64,000 nt of DNA from CAVQRC01 sp963715045 (lineage in GTDB: Bacteria; Planctomycetota; Planctomycetia; Pirellulales; Lacipirellulaceae). The notes under the pieces are model-generated. The model saw only the letters and a list, made by a program, of their open reading frames with translations. It was not told the DNA's origin and did no database searches. Where the stretch lies: the NCBI GenBank assembly GCA_963715045.1, contig CAVQRC010000002.1, positions 1 to 64,000 on the forward strand, written 5' to 3'. Position numbers and translations under genes: made by a program. Of the stretch, positions 10,774 through 21,183 are shown piece after piece. Position 1 is the stretch's first letter; each line of letters begins with the position of its first letter.

Positions 10774-11170
10774 CGTCCCGCGTGACACCCCTTCTCTTTA
10801 ATGCTTTCACGTCGACTTGAAGCGTTTCAGCCGATCTTGGCGGACAGCTGAGAAGCAGCTCCTGCGGCCGACGTGAGCCCTGCTCACGTTGTGGCGGGGC
10901 GTGCCTGGCGGCGGAGCGTCGCCTGCAATTTCTGCTGACGTCTCGGGCGGTTCTGACCGGTTCTGACCTCTCCGCCAGGCCCTCTCCCGCAGGCCATGAA
11001 GGAACCGCCCTGTCAGGCAACGGTCGGCTCGGTTCAACAATGGCGGCCCTGACAGTATCATGCGACGCTATGAACTTCGAGTCGTTTCCTACCACGTCCG
11101 CCGGGTGCTGAAACGGCGAACCGCACTCTCGACGTTCCAACCGAATGTGAGCCCCTGCTCCGGCTTCGAC
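10774..11170. other. Intergenic stretch upstream of the GH116-like gene
   Basis: No gene recognised. The same frame as the next gene is open back to 11060, but the residues before 11171 do not resemble a leader. A short hairpin GTGAGC/GCTCAC lies near 10876-10890. Promoter and operator sites were not identified. Confidence 0.4.
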
Positions 11171-14100
11171 ATGTACAATCCGCACCATTCCCATTGTGGC
11201 TGCTCGCAAGATGGCTGTACCGATAGGGCTGTCGATCGCCGGCAGTTCGTCAAACTCGCAGGCGTGGGCGTTGCCGCTGCCTCGGGCGTGACACTGCCGA
11301 CGATGGCGGGTCCATTTGAAGCCAACGAGTATCTCGAGACCATCCCGCTTGAGAAGAAATTGGACGCGGCATGGATCCAATCGCTCTTCGCACGCGGCGA
11401 GAAGGAAACTTACGCCGACGCCTCGGCGCTGCGTCACATTGGTATGCCGGTGGGCGGACTGTTCGCGGGGACCGTCTACCTGTCGGGAGACGGGCAACTC
11501 TGGCTGTGGGACGTGTTCAACCGCGACCAAACCGGCGTCCTGCCTCGCGAGGCCACTTTGCCTGATGGGATTGGAGTCGGTGGCAACAACAACATGCGCG
11601 GTTTGAACTACTTGCAGCCCGCCCCGCTCACCCAGCCGTTTGAGATTGGCTTCAAGATCGCGATCGGCGACGCAGAAACGTCGTTGAGTGCAACAGACTT
11701 CGAAGAGGTGACGTTCGACGGTCGCTATCCGATCGGCCGCGTCACCTATCGTGACTCGCGGACGCCAGTGCAAGTAGCCCTGGAGGCTTTTTCGCCATTC
11801 ATTCCCCTGAACCTGGACGATTCCTCCTTGCCGGCTACGGTGATGAGCTTTCGCCTGAAAAACAGGGGCGACGAGCCGTTGAAGCTTGAACTCCGCGGCA
11901 CGTTGGAGAACCCGATCTGCCTCGAGACGAAAGCGAATCTCGATGGCCGGCTCCGCAACCGCGTGCTTCGAGAAGTGGGGTACGCTGCGATCGAGTGCGG
12001 TGCCGAAGCCGCTCCCCCGCAGGCAGCCGAGGCAGGACGACCGGACATCCTGTTCGACGACTTCGAACGGGCCGACCACGGCGACTGGCGGATCGAAGGC
12101 GAGGCGTTCGGTGCGGGTCCCGTCTTGCGGAGCGAGATCCCTGAATACCAAGGCGACGTCGGCGGCCAGGGCAACCGTGTTGTCAACAGCCACGCCGCTG
12201 CTCCGGGCGGCGGCATCCCCGAGAAGGACGGGCATGTCGGCGTCATGACGAGTAAACCGTTCACGGTCGCGCGGCGGTTTATTCAGTTCTATGTCGGCGG
12301 CGGAGCGCACCAGGGACGCACCTGCGTCAATCTCCTGGTGGATGGGAAAGTCGTTGCCTCGGCTACCGGCCGCGAAGCCAATCACATGCAACAGAGCCTC
12401 TCTCGATACGCGAACCTTGGAGGGAAAGCAGGCAACGCTGCAAATCGTCGATTCCCATCGCGGCCCTTGGGGAAACGTGGGCGTCGACGAGATCATGTTT
12501 ACGGATCGGCCGCTCGACAGCGGAGCGATCGACCAGCAACGCGACTTCGGAACGATGACGCTCGCTGTGCTGGAATCGCCGGCTGATGAAACACGATGCG
12601 TTGCCCGACTCGGCGGGCCCGCGACCGATTCCGAAGCCCGCGCGAACTTCGCCGAGACCCTCGCCGGGCAAGTCGCTCGTACCTTGCAGCTGGCTCCCGG
12701 CGAGGAGCAGACCGTCGATTTTGTGGTCGCCTGGCACTTCCCCAATTTTCGGGGCCGAGGCGTCGGTAACGCGTTGGTCGGGCACTCGTACGCCGCGCGG
12801 TTTGAATCTGCGACCGACGTGGTGAAGTACGTGGCCGCAAATCTCACTCGGCTGGCCGGAGATACGCGGAAGTGGGTCGACACCTGGTACGATTCGACGC
12901 TGCCGTTCTGGCTGCTCGATCGCTCGATGGCCAATACGTCAACTCTGGCGACGACAACCTGCTACCGCTTCAAGGATGGAAGATTCTGGGCCTGGGAGGG
13001 TATCGGCTGTTGCGAAGGCACCTGCACGCACGTGTGGCACTACGCCCAGGCTCCGGGCCGCTTGTTCCCCGAGATCGAGCGCGTCGAGCGCGAGCGGGTC
13101 AACTTCGGGATTGGGCAGCACGCGGACGGTGGGATCGGGATGAGAACCAATCTGCAAGGTTCGAACCACCACGCCGACGACGGCCATTGCGGGCGGATTC
13201 TGGGTGTCTTCCGCGAACACCAGATGTCGGCCGATGACGCTTTTCTGCGGCGTATCTGGCCCAGAGTCAAGCAGGCGATCACGTTCATGATTCAACGCGA
13301 TGGCAACGCCGACGGCATGCTCGAGGGCGCCCAACCCAATACGCTCGACGCCGACTGGTACGGCAAGATCAGCTTCATCAGTTCGCTCTATCTGGCGATG
13401 CTGAAAGCGGGAGCTGCGATGGCGAGGGAGATGGGAGATCCATTATTCGCTCAGCAATGCGATCAGATCGCCAGCCGTGGCGAACGATCCATTCTCGAGA
13501 CCTTCAACGGCGAGTATTTCATGCAGATCGAGGACCCGCGAAACCTCGACAAAATCGGCGTCGGGTCCGGCTGCTACATCGATCAGGTGTTTGGCCAGAC
13601 ATGGGCCCATTGGCTCGGCCTGGGCATCCTCTTCGATCGGGACAAACAACTGTCGGCGCTCCGCGCGCTCTGGAAGTACAACTTCGTCCCCGATGTCGGG
13701 CCGTTTCGCAAGAAATTCGTGCCCGGCCGGTGGTACGCCGTAGCCGGCGACGCAGGCTTGATCATGTGTTCCTGGCCCAGGGGTGGCAAGAATCCGGCCT
13801 TCAAGAATCACTGGCAGTACGGCTACTTCAACGAGTGTATGACCGGGTTCGAGTATCAGGCCGCAGCCCACATGATCTGGGAAGGACGAGACGAACCGGA
13901 TCTGCTGCAGAACGGATTGGCGATCGTGCGGGCGATCCACGATCGCTACAACGCGGCGCTGAGGAATCCCTACAACGAGATCGAATGCAGCGACCACTAT
14001 GCGCGGGCCATGGCCAGCTACGGCGCTTATCAAGCCGCCTGCGGCTTCAACTGCCACGGGCCCAGAGGCGAGCTCAGCTACGTGCCGCGGCTAACGCCCG

Positions 14101-14387
14101 AGAAATTCAAGGCCGCATTTACAGCGGCAGAGGGCTGGGGAAGCATTGCCCAAACAGTAGACGGCGAAAAACAGACTCAGCAGATCGCCCTCGAGTGGGG
14201 CAAGTTGCATCTCCGGTCACTGACGATCGCGCCGGTTGGCGATCTGCAACCGACCTCCGTCAGTGCGCGTGTGGACAATCGGACAATCGCCGCCACCTAC
14301 GAGGCCCGCGGAGATCTGGGCCGAATTGTCTTCGCTACAGACGTTGAGATCACCGCCGGCCAGGCATTGGAGATCGAGATCAGCTGA
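11171..14387 (+). CDS. Secreted GH116-like glycoside hydrolase (GBA2/DUF608) with inserted beta-sandwich; one frameshift
   Basis: Chosen start is the ATG at 11171, which gives a leader with DRRQFVKLAGVGVAAASG, a Tat-like pattern with RR. The N-terminal part (GMPVGGLFAGTVYL, GQLWLWDVFN) is the GBA2-type beta-sandwich domain. At about residues 290-450 sits an inserted jelly-roll domain like the GH32 C-terminal fold (ILFDDFERADHGDW, FYVGGGAHQGRTCVNLLVDG). The C-terminal alpha/alpha barrel has CCEGTCTHVWHYAQ and GAQPNTLDADWYG, which likely supply the two catalytic acids. A single frameshift near 12410-12425 falls inside the inserted domain; total length is 3n+1, so one base too many. The role is probably exo-hydrolysis of a beta-glucoside or related glycan outside the cytoplasm. 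Family placement is confident; the substrate is unknown. Confidence 0.82.
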
Positions 14388-14479
14388 CGATCCTGGTTAC
14401 AAAGCGGGCAGTACCAACGGGAGAAGGCGTACCAAAGCCGGAACTCCCTGTGATGGAATTCCGATACCGTGGGTGGGTC

Positions 14480-15796
14480 ATGAAGCATCTCCTGAGCAAT
14501 TTGGCACCTTTGTCGGCCTGTCGTCTGTCGCTGCTGGCTGTGCTGGCGATCCCTGCGTTGGCTGGCGTGACGCGGGCGGCAGAGGAAGCCTGGTGGCAAT
14601 TCCGCGGGCCGAGTGGCGACGGACACACCAAGGCTGCCGAACTGCCGCTCGAGTGGGACGAGTCCCGGAACGTGGCCTGGAAAACGGCCATTCATGATCG
14701 CGGCTGGTCATCACCGGTGATCTGGGGCCAGCAGATCTGGCTGACCACGGCCACCCGAGACGGTCATCGACTGTTCGCGGTGTGCGTTGACAAACACACC
14801 GGGCGAATCTTGCACGACCTGCATCTCTTCGATGTCGAGACGCCGATGAGGATCAGCGACGAGAACACGTATGCGACGCCGACGCCCGTGATCGAAGAAG
14901 GCCGAGTGTTCATTCACTTCGGAACGTACGGCACCGCCTGCCTGGACACCACGACCGGTCAACCGCTGTGGACGCGGCGGGACCTGAGGTGCGATCACGA
15001 AGCCGGCGCCGGCCCGGCCAGTTCTCCTACTCTGGTGAATGGCCACGTCGTCGTCCATGTCGATGGCCGCGATGTCCAATACCTGATTGCCCTCGACAGG
15101 GCCACGGGAAAAACGGTGTGGAAGACGCGGAGATCGATCGACTTCACCGACATACCCGTCAACCAACGCAAAGCGTTTTGCATGCCGACCGTGATTCCAC
15201 GCGGTGACGGAAGGCAATTGATCAGTCCAGGAGGACGAGCGGTGTACTCCTACGACCTGACAGGCCAAGAACTGTGGCGAATCCGGCACCGCGGGTTTTC
15301 CGTCGCACCTCGACCGGTCTTCGGCCACAACCTGGTGTTCGCGATCATTGATCGAGACCAGCCCGAACTCTGGGCGATTCGGCCAGATGGCACGGGCGAC
15401 GTCACCGACACTCATGTGGCCTGGAAGCAGCTCAAGAGCATGCCTCAGCGTTGCTCGCCGTTGCTCGTAGGCGAGCTTCTGTTCGTCGTAAATCGCAACG
15501 GCATCGCAACCTGCCTGGAAGCCAAAACGGGCAAACTCGTCTGGAAGGAACGGCTTCGCGGCCGGTACTCGGCGTCGCCCATCTATGCGAAGAATCGCGT
15601 CTACCTGTTCAACGAGGACGCGACCACAACGGTCATTCGTCCGGCACGAAAACTGACGGTCGTCGCCACGAATGCACTCGCCGAGCAGCCGCTGCTTGCT
15701 ACGCCGGCCGTCGACGGCAACGCCTTGATTATTCGCACGGAGAACTATCTGTACCGAATTGAGGAGAGGCCCACCAAGACAAGTGGGCGGGAGTGA
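14480..15796 (+). CDS. Secreted PQQ-like beta-propeller protein
   Basis: 438 residues starting at the ATG at 14480, which directly begins a signal peptide (hydrophobic LSLLAVLAIPALAGV, AAE cleavage region). The mature part opens with WWQFRGPSGDGH, the usual start of planctomycete PQQ-like repeat proteins. Repeats follow with LFAVCVDKHTGRIL, ACLDTTTGQPLWTR, LIALDRATGKTVWKTR and CLEAKTGKLVWKERL. These beta-propeller blades are shared by BamB and PQQ dehydrogenases. No haem motif is present, so an enzyme role is uncertain. The gene follows the GH116-like gene by 92 bases in the same direction. Confidence 0.82.
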   Translation: MKHLLSNLAPLSACRLSLLAVLAIPALAGVTRAAEEAWWQFRGPSGDGHTKAAELPLEWDESRNVAWKTAIHDRGWSSPVIWGQQIWLTTATRDGHRLFAVCVDKHTGRILHDLHLFDVETPMRISDENTYATPTPVIEEGRVFIHFGTYGTACLDTTTGQPLWTRRDLRCDHEAGAGPASSPTLVNGHVVVHVDGRDVQYLIALDRATGKTVWKTRRSIDFTDIPVNQRKAFCMPTVIPRGDGRQLISPGGRAVYSYDLTGQELWRIRHRGFSVAPRPVFGHNLVFAIIDRDQPELWAIRPDGTGDVTDTHVAWKQLKSMPQRCSPLLVGELLFVVNRNGIATCLEAKTGKLVWKERLRGRYSASPIYAKNRVYLFNEDATTTVIRPARKLTVVATNALAEQPLLATPAVDGNALIIRTENYLYRIEERPTKTSGRE

Positions 15797-15826
15797 TCTT
15801 CTGTAACGGTTCAGGCAGATCGCCGG

Positions 15827-18355
15827 TTACTGCTGAAAGGCATGGTGCTCTCGATCGCCGGCGGTGGCGAGGTACATGATCAGGTCGAGAATCTCCTCCG
15901 CAGACAACGTGTTCAGCATTCCCAGCGGCATCAGCGACACGTCGGAATTCTTACGACGTTCGATGTCTGAACGCCGGATCTCGGTGACCTGGGTCGGTTC
16001 TTCGGCGTTGGTCACCAGCAGGATCGACTCCGCGTCCCCGCCCACCTCGCGACCCGTCAGCACCTTGCCACTGGTGAGCAACAGGTTGACTGATGCGTAC
16101 TGATCGGAGATCACTTTCGATGGTTCGATAATCTCGGTCAACAACGTGGCATGCGTGAGCTTCTTGCCGGCTGACGTGAGGTCCGGCCCCAAGGCCCCCC
16201 CCTGCCCCTTGAACAAGTGACACTTCGCACACATTCCGTCGTAGAGCGTGCGGCCACGGATGAACGATCGCCCGACCGGCGCTGAAGCCAGATAGGGCTC
16301 CAGGTCGGCGACCGTCCATTCGCGAACAAACTCCCGGGGCCCGAGATCAACCGTTCGAGGAGCCGCGGTCGTCGCCGCGGGAATCGATGCGACGAATTCC
16401 CGTTGCGGAGCAGTCAAGCGGTCGTTCGCTTCCTTGTCGACCATCTTCAGGAAATTGAGAAAGTGCCCTCCGCCGATGTAATCGTCGGCATGTGCCTGGG
16501 CGTAGCGAATCCAGCCGAAATACGCCTGCAGGTCTTCGTCGGACCATCCGTCTCTGATTGTGCGGAGATGGTACGCGTAGAACATTTGCTCCGACTGGGT
16601 CTCGGCCGCCTGCAACTGCGCAACCGACGCGGCCACGGCGCCGGGGGCGTCGAGGTACAGCAGCATCTGGCAGAGTTCGTGATCGAGGCTCGTGATGCCA
16701 GACGGATAGAGGGGCGACAGGATCTCAATCAAATGTTGAGCCGTCGCCGGGTCGGGTTCGCCCAGGCGAATAAATACCAAACCGTACGCCCGCAACGTGT
16801 CCAACTGCTGCTCGAGCGGTAACGATGCGAACGGCAACTGGTTGAGGCAGGTCAGGACATCGGCTTTCTCCACCCCGTCGCCACAGCGGGCGAGGGCGAC
16901 TGCGAGCTCAATCGCAGCCACGGGATTCTTTTCGGTGGCGGCTCTCGCCTGCCAATTCGCGAGCGGCTGGTGCTCGAGCACGGTCCGCGCGGCGTAGCGG
17001 ATCCCGCGATCGGAATGTGAAAGATGCGGCCAGGCAAATTCGACGTCACGGGGCGACGCATCCTCCACTGACACGGGCGCGTGCAGCGACTCGAGCTGCC
17101 GGCGGAGGATGCGGAGTTCCCGCTCGGGCGTCTCGGCTGGCGTCAGATCGACCGGGTCGGTGGATTCCGGTCCCTCGTAGGTCACCCTGTAGACCGTCGT
17201 CGGATTACGACGGCCACCGGTGACGAAATACATCGCGCCATCCGGGTGAATCACGATGTCGCTGATCGGATTGCTCGGTCCTGCGAGGAATTCTTCGAAA
17301 GTACCGGCGTACGACGCGCCTTGTTCGTTCAAGTGCACGGCCAGGATGCGGCCGTATGTCCAGTCGCAGACGAAGAACGCCCGTTGGTAACGCGCAGGGA
17401 ATCGGGCACCGTAGCCGAAAACGACTCCGGTCGGGCTGCCGCGGCCGATGTCAACGGTTGTCCCGCTCGTGTCCGGATACCAGTCGGGCCATTTCCCGGC
17501 CCCCCATCGCCAGCCGTACTCTCCGCCACTGACGCAGTGGTTCACCCGCGTCGGCCGATACCAGGGAGCACCGACGTCGTATTCCATGTCGGCGTCAAAG
17601 GTGAACAGCTCGCCGTCGGCGTTGAGCGCGATATCGTAGGGGTTACGAAATCCGGCGCACAGGAAGCGGCGGTCAGTGCCGTCGGGCTGGCAGGTGATGA
17701 CGAACCCGCCCGGCGCTTCCCGACCCGTGTTGTGGCCGTAATACGTGCTCCGCGGCAGCAGATGATCCTCGGCCTGATGACGGATGTGCCGCGTGACAAG
17801 TCCCTCAGGCGGATCGGTGCTGTTCCCGCAGAGGATCATCAATCGAGTGCGATCAGGACTCAGAATCACGGCATGGGCATGATGGTCGCCGCCGACGGTC
17901 AGCGGAATCAGGAGCTGGACCTTGTCGTAGTGGTCATCTCCTGTCGTATCGTCGAGCCGGAAGAGTCCCGACTTGCCGTCCCATTCTCCACGTCCCTTGC
18001 CCACGACGTAGAGGCTGCCAAAGGCTTGCAGCACTCCGTTGGCACCTCCGACCTCGACGGGAAGACGCTCAACGGTCGCCTTCTGGTCGTTATTGCCGGG
18101 GGGTGGCACCGTGATGCGATAGAGCGGTCCCTGGCGGTCGGCCGTGATCAGCCGCCCCTTTGCATCGACGCCCAGCACCACCCAGGATCCGATGTTCTCG
18201 ACGGAATCGGCAAACATGCGTTCGACAACGAACCCTGCGGGCACTGTGAGATCAAAGAAGGTCGACTTCGCGCTGTCCTGCCCCCGGGCGACGCCCGTAC
18301 CGTAGAGCATGAGCAGAGACGTAAAAGCCGTCAGGAGCAAACTACGGATCATCAA
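15827..18355 (-). CDS. Secreted PVC-type propeller / HEAT / cytochrome c protein
   Basis: 842 residues, intact. A signal peptide at the N terminus (LLLTAFTSLLMLYGTGVARG) is followed by a propeller domain of the planctomycete dehydrogenase type (YYGHNTGREAPGG, CAGFRNPYDIALNADGELFTFDADMEYD, NHCVSGGEYGWR). A helical HEAT-like middle region comes next. The C-terminal haem domain has CAKCH at about residue 710 followed by LGPDLTSAGKK, and methionines further on that can serve as the second haem ligand. Such proteins are thought to act as periplasmic dehydrogenases or electron carriers, but the substrate is unknown. The gene converges with the PQQ-like propeller gene, 30 bases apart. Confidence 0.88.
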   Translation of the reverse strand: MMIRSLLLTAFTSLLMLYGTGVARGQDSAKSTFFDLTVPAGFVVERMFADSVENIGSWVVLGVDAKGRLITADRQGPLYRITVPPPGNNDQKATVERLPVEVGGANGVLQAFGSLYVVGKGRGEWDGKSGLFRLDDTTGDDHYDKVQLLIPLTVGGDHHAHAVILSPDRTRLMILCGNSTDPPEGLVTRHIRHQAEDHLLPRSTYYGHNTGREAPGGFVITCQPDGTDRRFLCAGFRNPYDIALNADGELFTFDADMEYDVGAPWYRPTRVNHCVSGGEYGWRWGAGKWPDWYPDTSGTTVDIGRGSPTGVVFGYGARFPARYQRAFFVCDWTYGRILAVHLNEQGASYAGTFEEFLAGPSNPISDIVIHPDGAMYFVTGGRRNPTTVYRVTYEGPESTDPVDLTPAETPERELRILRRQLESLHAPVSVEDASPRDVEFAWPHLSHSDRGIRYAARTVLEHQPLANWQARAATEKNPVAAIELAVALARCGDGVEKADVLTCLNQLPFASLPLEQQLDTLRAYGLVFIRLGEPDPATAQHLIEILSPLYPSGITSLDHELCQMLLYLDAPGAVAASVAQLQAAETQSEQMFYAYHLRTIRDGWSDEDLQAYFGWIRYAQAHADDYIGGGHFLNFLKMVDKEANDRLTAPQREFVASIPAATTAAPRTVDLGPREFVREWTVADLEPYLASAPVGRSFIRGRTLYDGMCAKCHLFKGQGGALGPDLTSAGKKLTHATLLTEIIEPSKVISDQYASVNLLLTSGKVLTGREVGGDAESILLVTNAEEPTQVTEIRRSDIERRKNSDVSLMPLGMLNTLSAEEILDLIMYLATAGDREHHAFQQ

Positions 18356-18638
18356 TTTCTCCCGCTGGGACTCGGTGTATCAGTGGTGTTTTCGCTCGAC
18401 CCCGTGCAGCAAAGCATGCGCAAGCGGCATGGTGACGTCAACTCATCACTCCGCACTCTGGAATTCTACGCCTGCCTGCGAATTACTGCACTCACCCGGA
18501 GTCTGCTAAGTTGTCATTCACGGTCAGCTTTCGGGTAATAGGATTCGAAGGCCAGACTCAACATCAATGATGCGAGAGTGTATCGCCGTCGACAGGCCGC
18601 GAAATCAACGCATCCCAACCCCATCGAAGGATTGAACC

Positions 18639-18968
18639 ATGGCAATCGAGCACGCCAAGCCGGGTGAAATAATCGACGTGACCCCGTACGGCGCGTCGCT
18701 GGCGACCGCCAAGACGTCGACCCTCTTCAAGACGAAACACGTCGAGGTCATTCGGATCGTGATGTCAGCCGGAAAGGAGATCTCCGAGCACGAAGCCCCC
18801 GGGGAAATCATCGTGCAGTGCCTTGAAGGCCAGATTTCGTTCACCTCCGCGGGAAAGACGAACGTACTCTCCCCGGGGCAGATGCTGTACTTGGAGGCTG
18901 AAGCACCGCACGCGGTGCGGTGCGTCGCAGCCGGTTCGTTTCTGTTGACGATCCTGTCTGGTCGGTGA
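18639..18968 (+). CDS. Small cupin-domain protein
   Basis: 109 residues. The single cupin fold shows the two usual motifs in weak form: ISEHEAPGEIIVQCLEGQISF, then SPGQMLYLEAEAPHAVRC. Metal ligands would be His and Glu of the first motif and His of the second. AAGGAT lies about eight bases before the ATG and supports the start. It has no signal peptide and is likely a cytosolic metal-binding or stress-related protein of unknown substrate. It is divergent from the propeller/cytochrome gene. Confidence 0.8.
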   Translation: MAIEHAKPGEIIDVTPYGASLATAKTSTLFKTKHVEVIRIVMSAGKEISEHEAPGEIIVQCLEGQISFTSAGKTNVLSPGQMLYLEAEAPHAVRCVAAGSFLLTILSGR

Positions 18969-19067
18969 CGGTCGCAGACCGAGCAGCGTATAAGCGGCAA
19001 CGCGCGGAAGCGAATCCAAGACAAAGCGGTGATGAATCACCGCACTCCAGATTGCTGGCGACAACGA

Positions 19068-19576
19068 CTACTCTGCGTGCGGCCGCCTGGCGACCTGGAT
19101 CGCAGGCATGGAATCGAGCCACAGGATGACGCGTTGACGAACGTCCGCGAGCTTCGGCACCTGGCCGATCGTAACGGCCGTGCGGCCTGCCAGGGCGTCC
19201 CGCAACGCTTGCAGGTGGCTGCGAGATTGGCGATTAGCTCTCGCGTTCGGTCCTCATCGAGTAGTTCGTTGCTGAGCACAATCCGACCGTTATCCGTCGT
19301 CCGGAGCAACCGGTACAGTTCACGGTCGACGGCTTTGACACGATTCCCACGATCGTAAGCCCTTCGCAGTTCGCGAGCCGCATTGAACTGGAAGACCGGA
19401 TCTTCTCCCCAGAAAAAGCTCGCCGACCCGTTCGCGCGAAACCCGACGACCACGTTCACCCCCGACTCGGGGAGCCGCAACTCGATGCGCTCCACCAACG
19501 CGGTTGCGTCGCGAAGCGGATCCTCCCGGCCGTGCTCGTTCGGTTTCATAGGCTCATTTCGATCGCGTGCGGTCAT
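19068..19576 (-). CDS. Conserved hypothetical protein, one frameshift
   Basis: The first 120 residues (VERIELRLPESGVNVVVGFRANGSASFFWGEDPVFQFNAARELRRAY, given in parts) look like a small protein family I have met in planctomycetes; no function is known. Near 19210-19220 the frame changes, and the continuation LQALRDALAGRTAVTIGQVP runs to a TAG at 19068-19070. The other frame after the break is low-complexity Arg/Ser, which confirms that the joined version is right. The length is 3n+2, so here a base appears lost, or two gained. There is no signal peptide and no membrane segment. Confidence 0.6.
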
Positions 19577-19660
19577 CGTGAACGCCGTTTGCTCGCCGGA
19601 CCCGCGGCGACGCAGTACAATCTCGTGCCGATGTGCCAGTCATCTAATCGTGCAGCAGGA

Positions 19661-21157
19661 TCAGTGCCCAACGGATGGCGGAGCGCTCCGCTCCGTCGGG
19701 TCCTTGGCATTACGCCGGTACTTCGGCGCGCCACCGAGATACTCGTATTCGTCAAAGTCGACTCCGCCGCCGGTAATGCGAGGGTCTTTAGTTGCTTGGA
19801 GTTCCGCCATCAATTGCTGCGATAGTTGTGCTTTGACGTCCGCACAGGCGGCCTTGCCCGCGACGTTCTCGAGCTGCTGCGGGTCTTGCCGCAGATCGTA
19901 GAGTTCCTCGGCCGGGCGTTTGGCAAAAGCGAGGTCGTAAAGCCGGGCGTGGATCTCATCCCGCTTACGATTCGCGACCATATAAGTCTTGGTGGGACCG
20001 TTGTCGCAATCGGCAAGCCAGGCCCCCCGTATCGCCGACTGCTGGTACCTTGGTGTCCCCGCCGGCCAGCGGTCGGGCTTGAAATTGCGGATGTACAGAT
20101 AGTCGTGAGTGCGAATCGAGCGGCAGGGATACCCTCCCGTATCAGGTGCTTCCTGGCCGGGAACGTGTCGTTCTTTGCCGGCCAGAACAAACCGGCGGGC
20201 GGGGTCGATGGCCCCCGATTCGTGGCTCTCGAGAAGTCCGCAGAGGCTCCGGCCGGACATCTCGGCGGGAACTTCAAGACCGGCGATTTCCAGAAAGGTC
20301 GGAGCGAGATCGATGAGACTGACAAAGTCGCTGACGACGCGTGCGGGACGAATTCTCGTCGGCCAGCGAATCGCCAGCGGCACCCTGGTTCCCGTGTCAT
20401 AGAGGTTGCTCTTGCATCGCGGGAAGGGCATCCCGTGGTCGCCGGTCATCACGACGATCGTGTTGTCGAGTTCACCACTTTTCTCCAGGGTCCGCAGTGC
20501 ATTGCCGACGGTCCTGTCGAATCGCTGTACTTCGAAGTAGTAATCGGCCACATCGCCCCGCACCGTGGGTGAGTCGGGAAAGCAGCCGGGCAGCCTGATC
20601 CGATCGAGATCCATGCCACTCTGTCGGCCCGAGCCTGGTTGATAGTCGCGATGTGGATCGGCACTTCCCAGCCAGAAACAGAAGGGGCGATCGCCGCGTT
20701 GGTCGAGGAACTGCTCGAAGCTCTGATAGCGTTTGCCGACCAGGCGGCGGCCGGGCGTCTCGGTCCGGCCCGGCCCCCAGCCCTTGCTCGTCACGCCGAC
20801 TTCGTATCCCGCCGCGAGGAGTAATTCCGGATAGGTTGCAAACTTGTCCGGGAACACACTCCACAGATTGGCGGCAGCTTCGAGTCGCCAGTGCCATTGC
20901 CCGGTCAGAATCGCAGACCGAGATGGCGTGCAGGAAGGCGAAGAGACGTAGGCATGCTCGAACAAGACTCCCTCGGCGGCGAGTCGATCGAACGTCGGTG
21001 TCTTGACAACCGGATCGTCGTACGCACCGGCGTGCGGCCAGCCCCAATCGTCCGCGATCGCGAACAGAATGTTGGGCCGGGCGGCTGGCTCGGCGGCGGT
21101 CGCAGAGCCGCTCACGACGAGCACCCACACACAAAACACGGGCAATGCGGTTCTCAT
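19661..21157 (-). CDS. Secreted sulfatase (Cys-type, S1 family)
   Basis: 498 residues, intact. The signal peptide (ALPVFCVWVLVVSGSATAAE) is followed by the N-terminal metal-binding strand NILFAIADDWGWP. The formylglycine motif is SPSCTPSRSAILTG, with C-x-P-S-R, so it needs oxidation by a formylglycine-generating enzyme. A second metal and substrate site is MTGDHGMPFPRCKSNLYDTG. The family removes sulfate esters from carbohydrates in the periplasm or outside. It lies 26 bases downstream of the cytochrome-WD40 gene on the same strand, so co-transcription is likely. Confidence 0.93.
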   Translation of the reverse strand: MRTALPVFCVWVLVVSGSATAAEPAARPNILFAIADDWGWPHAGAYDDPVVKTPTFDRLAAEGVLFEHAYVSSPSCTPSRSAILTGQWHWRLEAAANLWSVFPDKFATYPELLLAAGYEVGVTSKGWGPGRTETPGRRLVGKRYQSFEQFLDQRGDRPFCFWLGSADPHRDYQPGSGRQSGMDLDRIRLPGCFPDSPTVRGDVADYYFEVQRFDRTVGNALRTLEKSGELDNTIVVMTGDHGMPFPRCKSNLYDTGTRVPLAIRWPTRIRPARVVSDFVSLIDLAPTFLEIAGLEVPAEMSGRSLCGLLESHESGAIDPARRFVLAGKERHVPGQEAPDTGGYPCRSIRTHDYLYIRNFKPDRWPAGTPRYQQSAIRGAWLADCDNGPTKTYMVANRKRDEIHARLYDLAFAKRPAEELYDLRQDPQQLENVAGKAACADVKAQLSQQLMAELQATKDPRITGGGVDFDEYEYLGGAPKYRRNAKDPTERSAPPSVGH

Positions 21158-21183
21158 GGTTGACTGCGTCTTGAACGCAGGCT

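Noticed and set aside
10613..12934. 773-codon open frame antisense to the GH116-like gene
   Set aside because: A shadow frame caused by high GC; Arg/Ser-rich, no domains, and the sense frame has clear motifs.
18511..18541. TTGTCA and TAATAG considered as a promoter for the cupin gene
   Set aside because: The 19-base spacer and weak -10 box do not support it.
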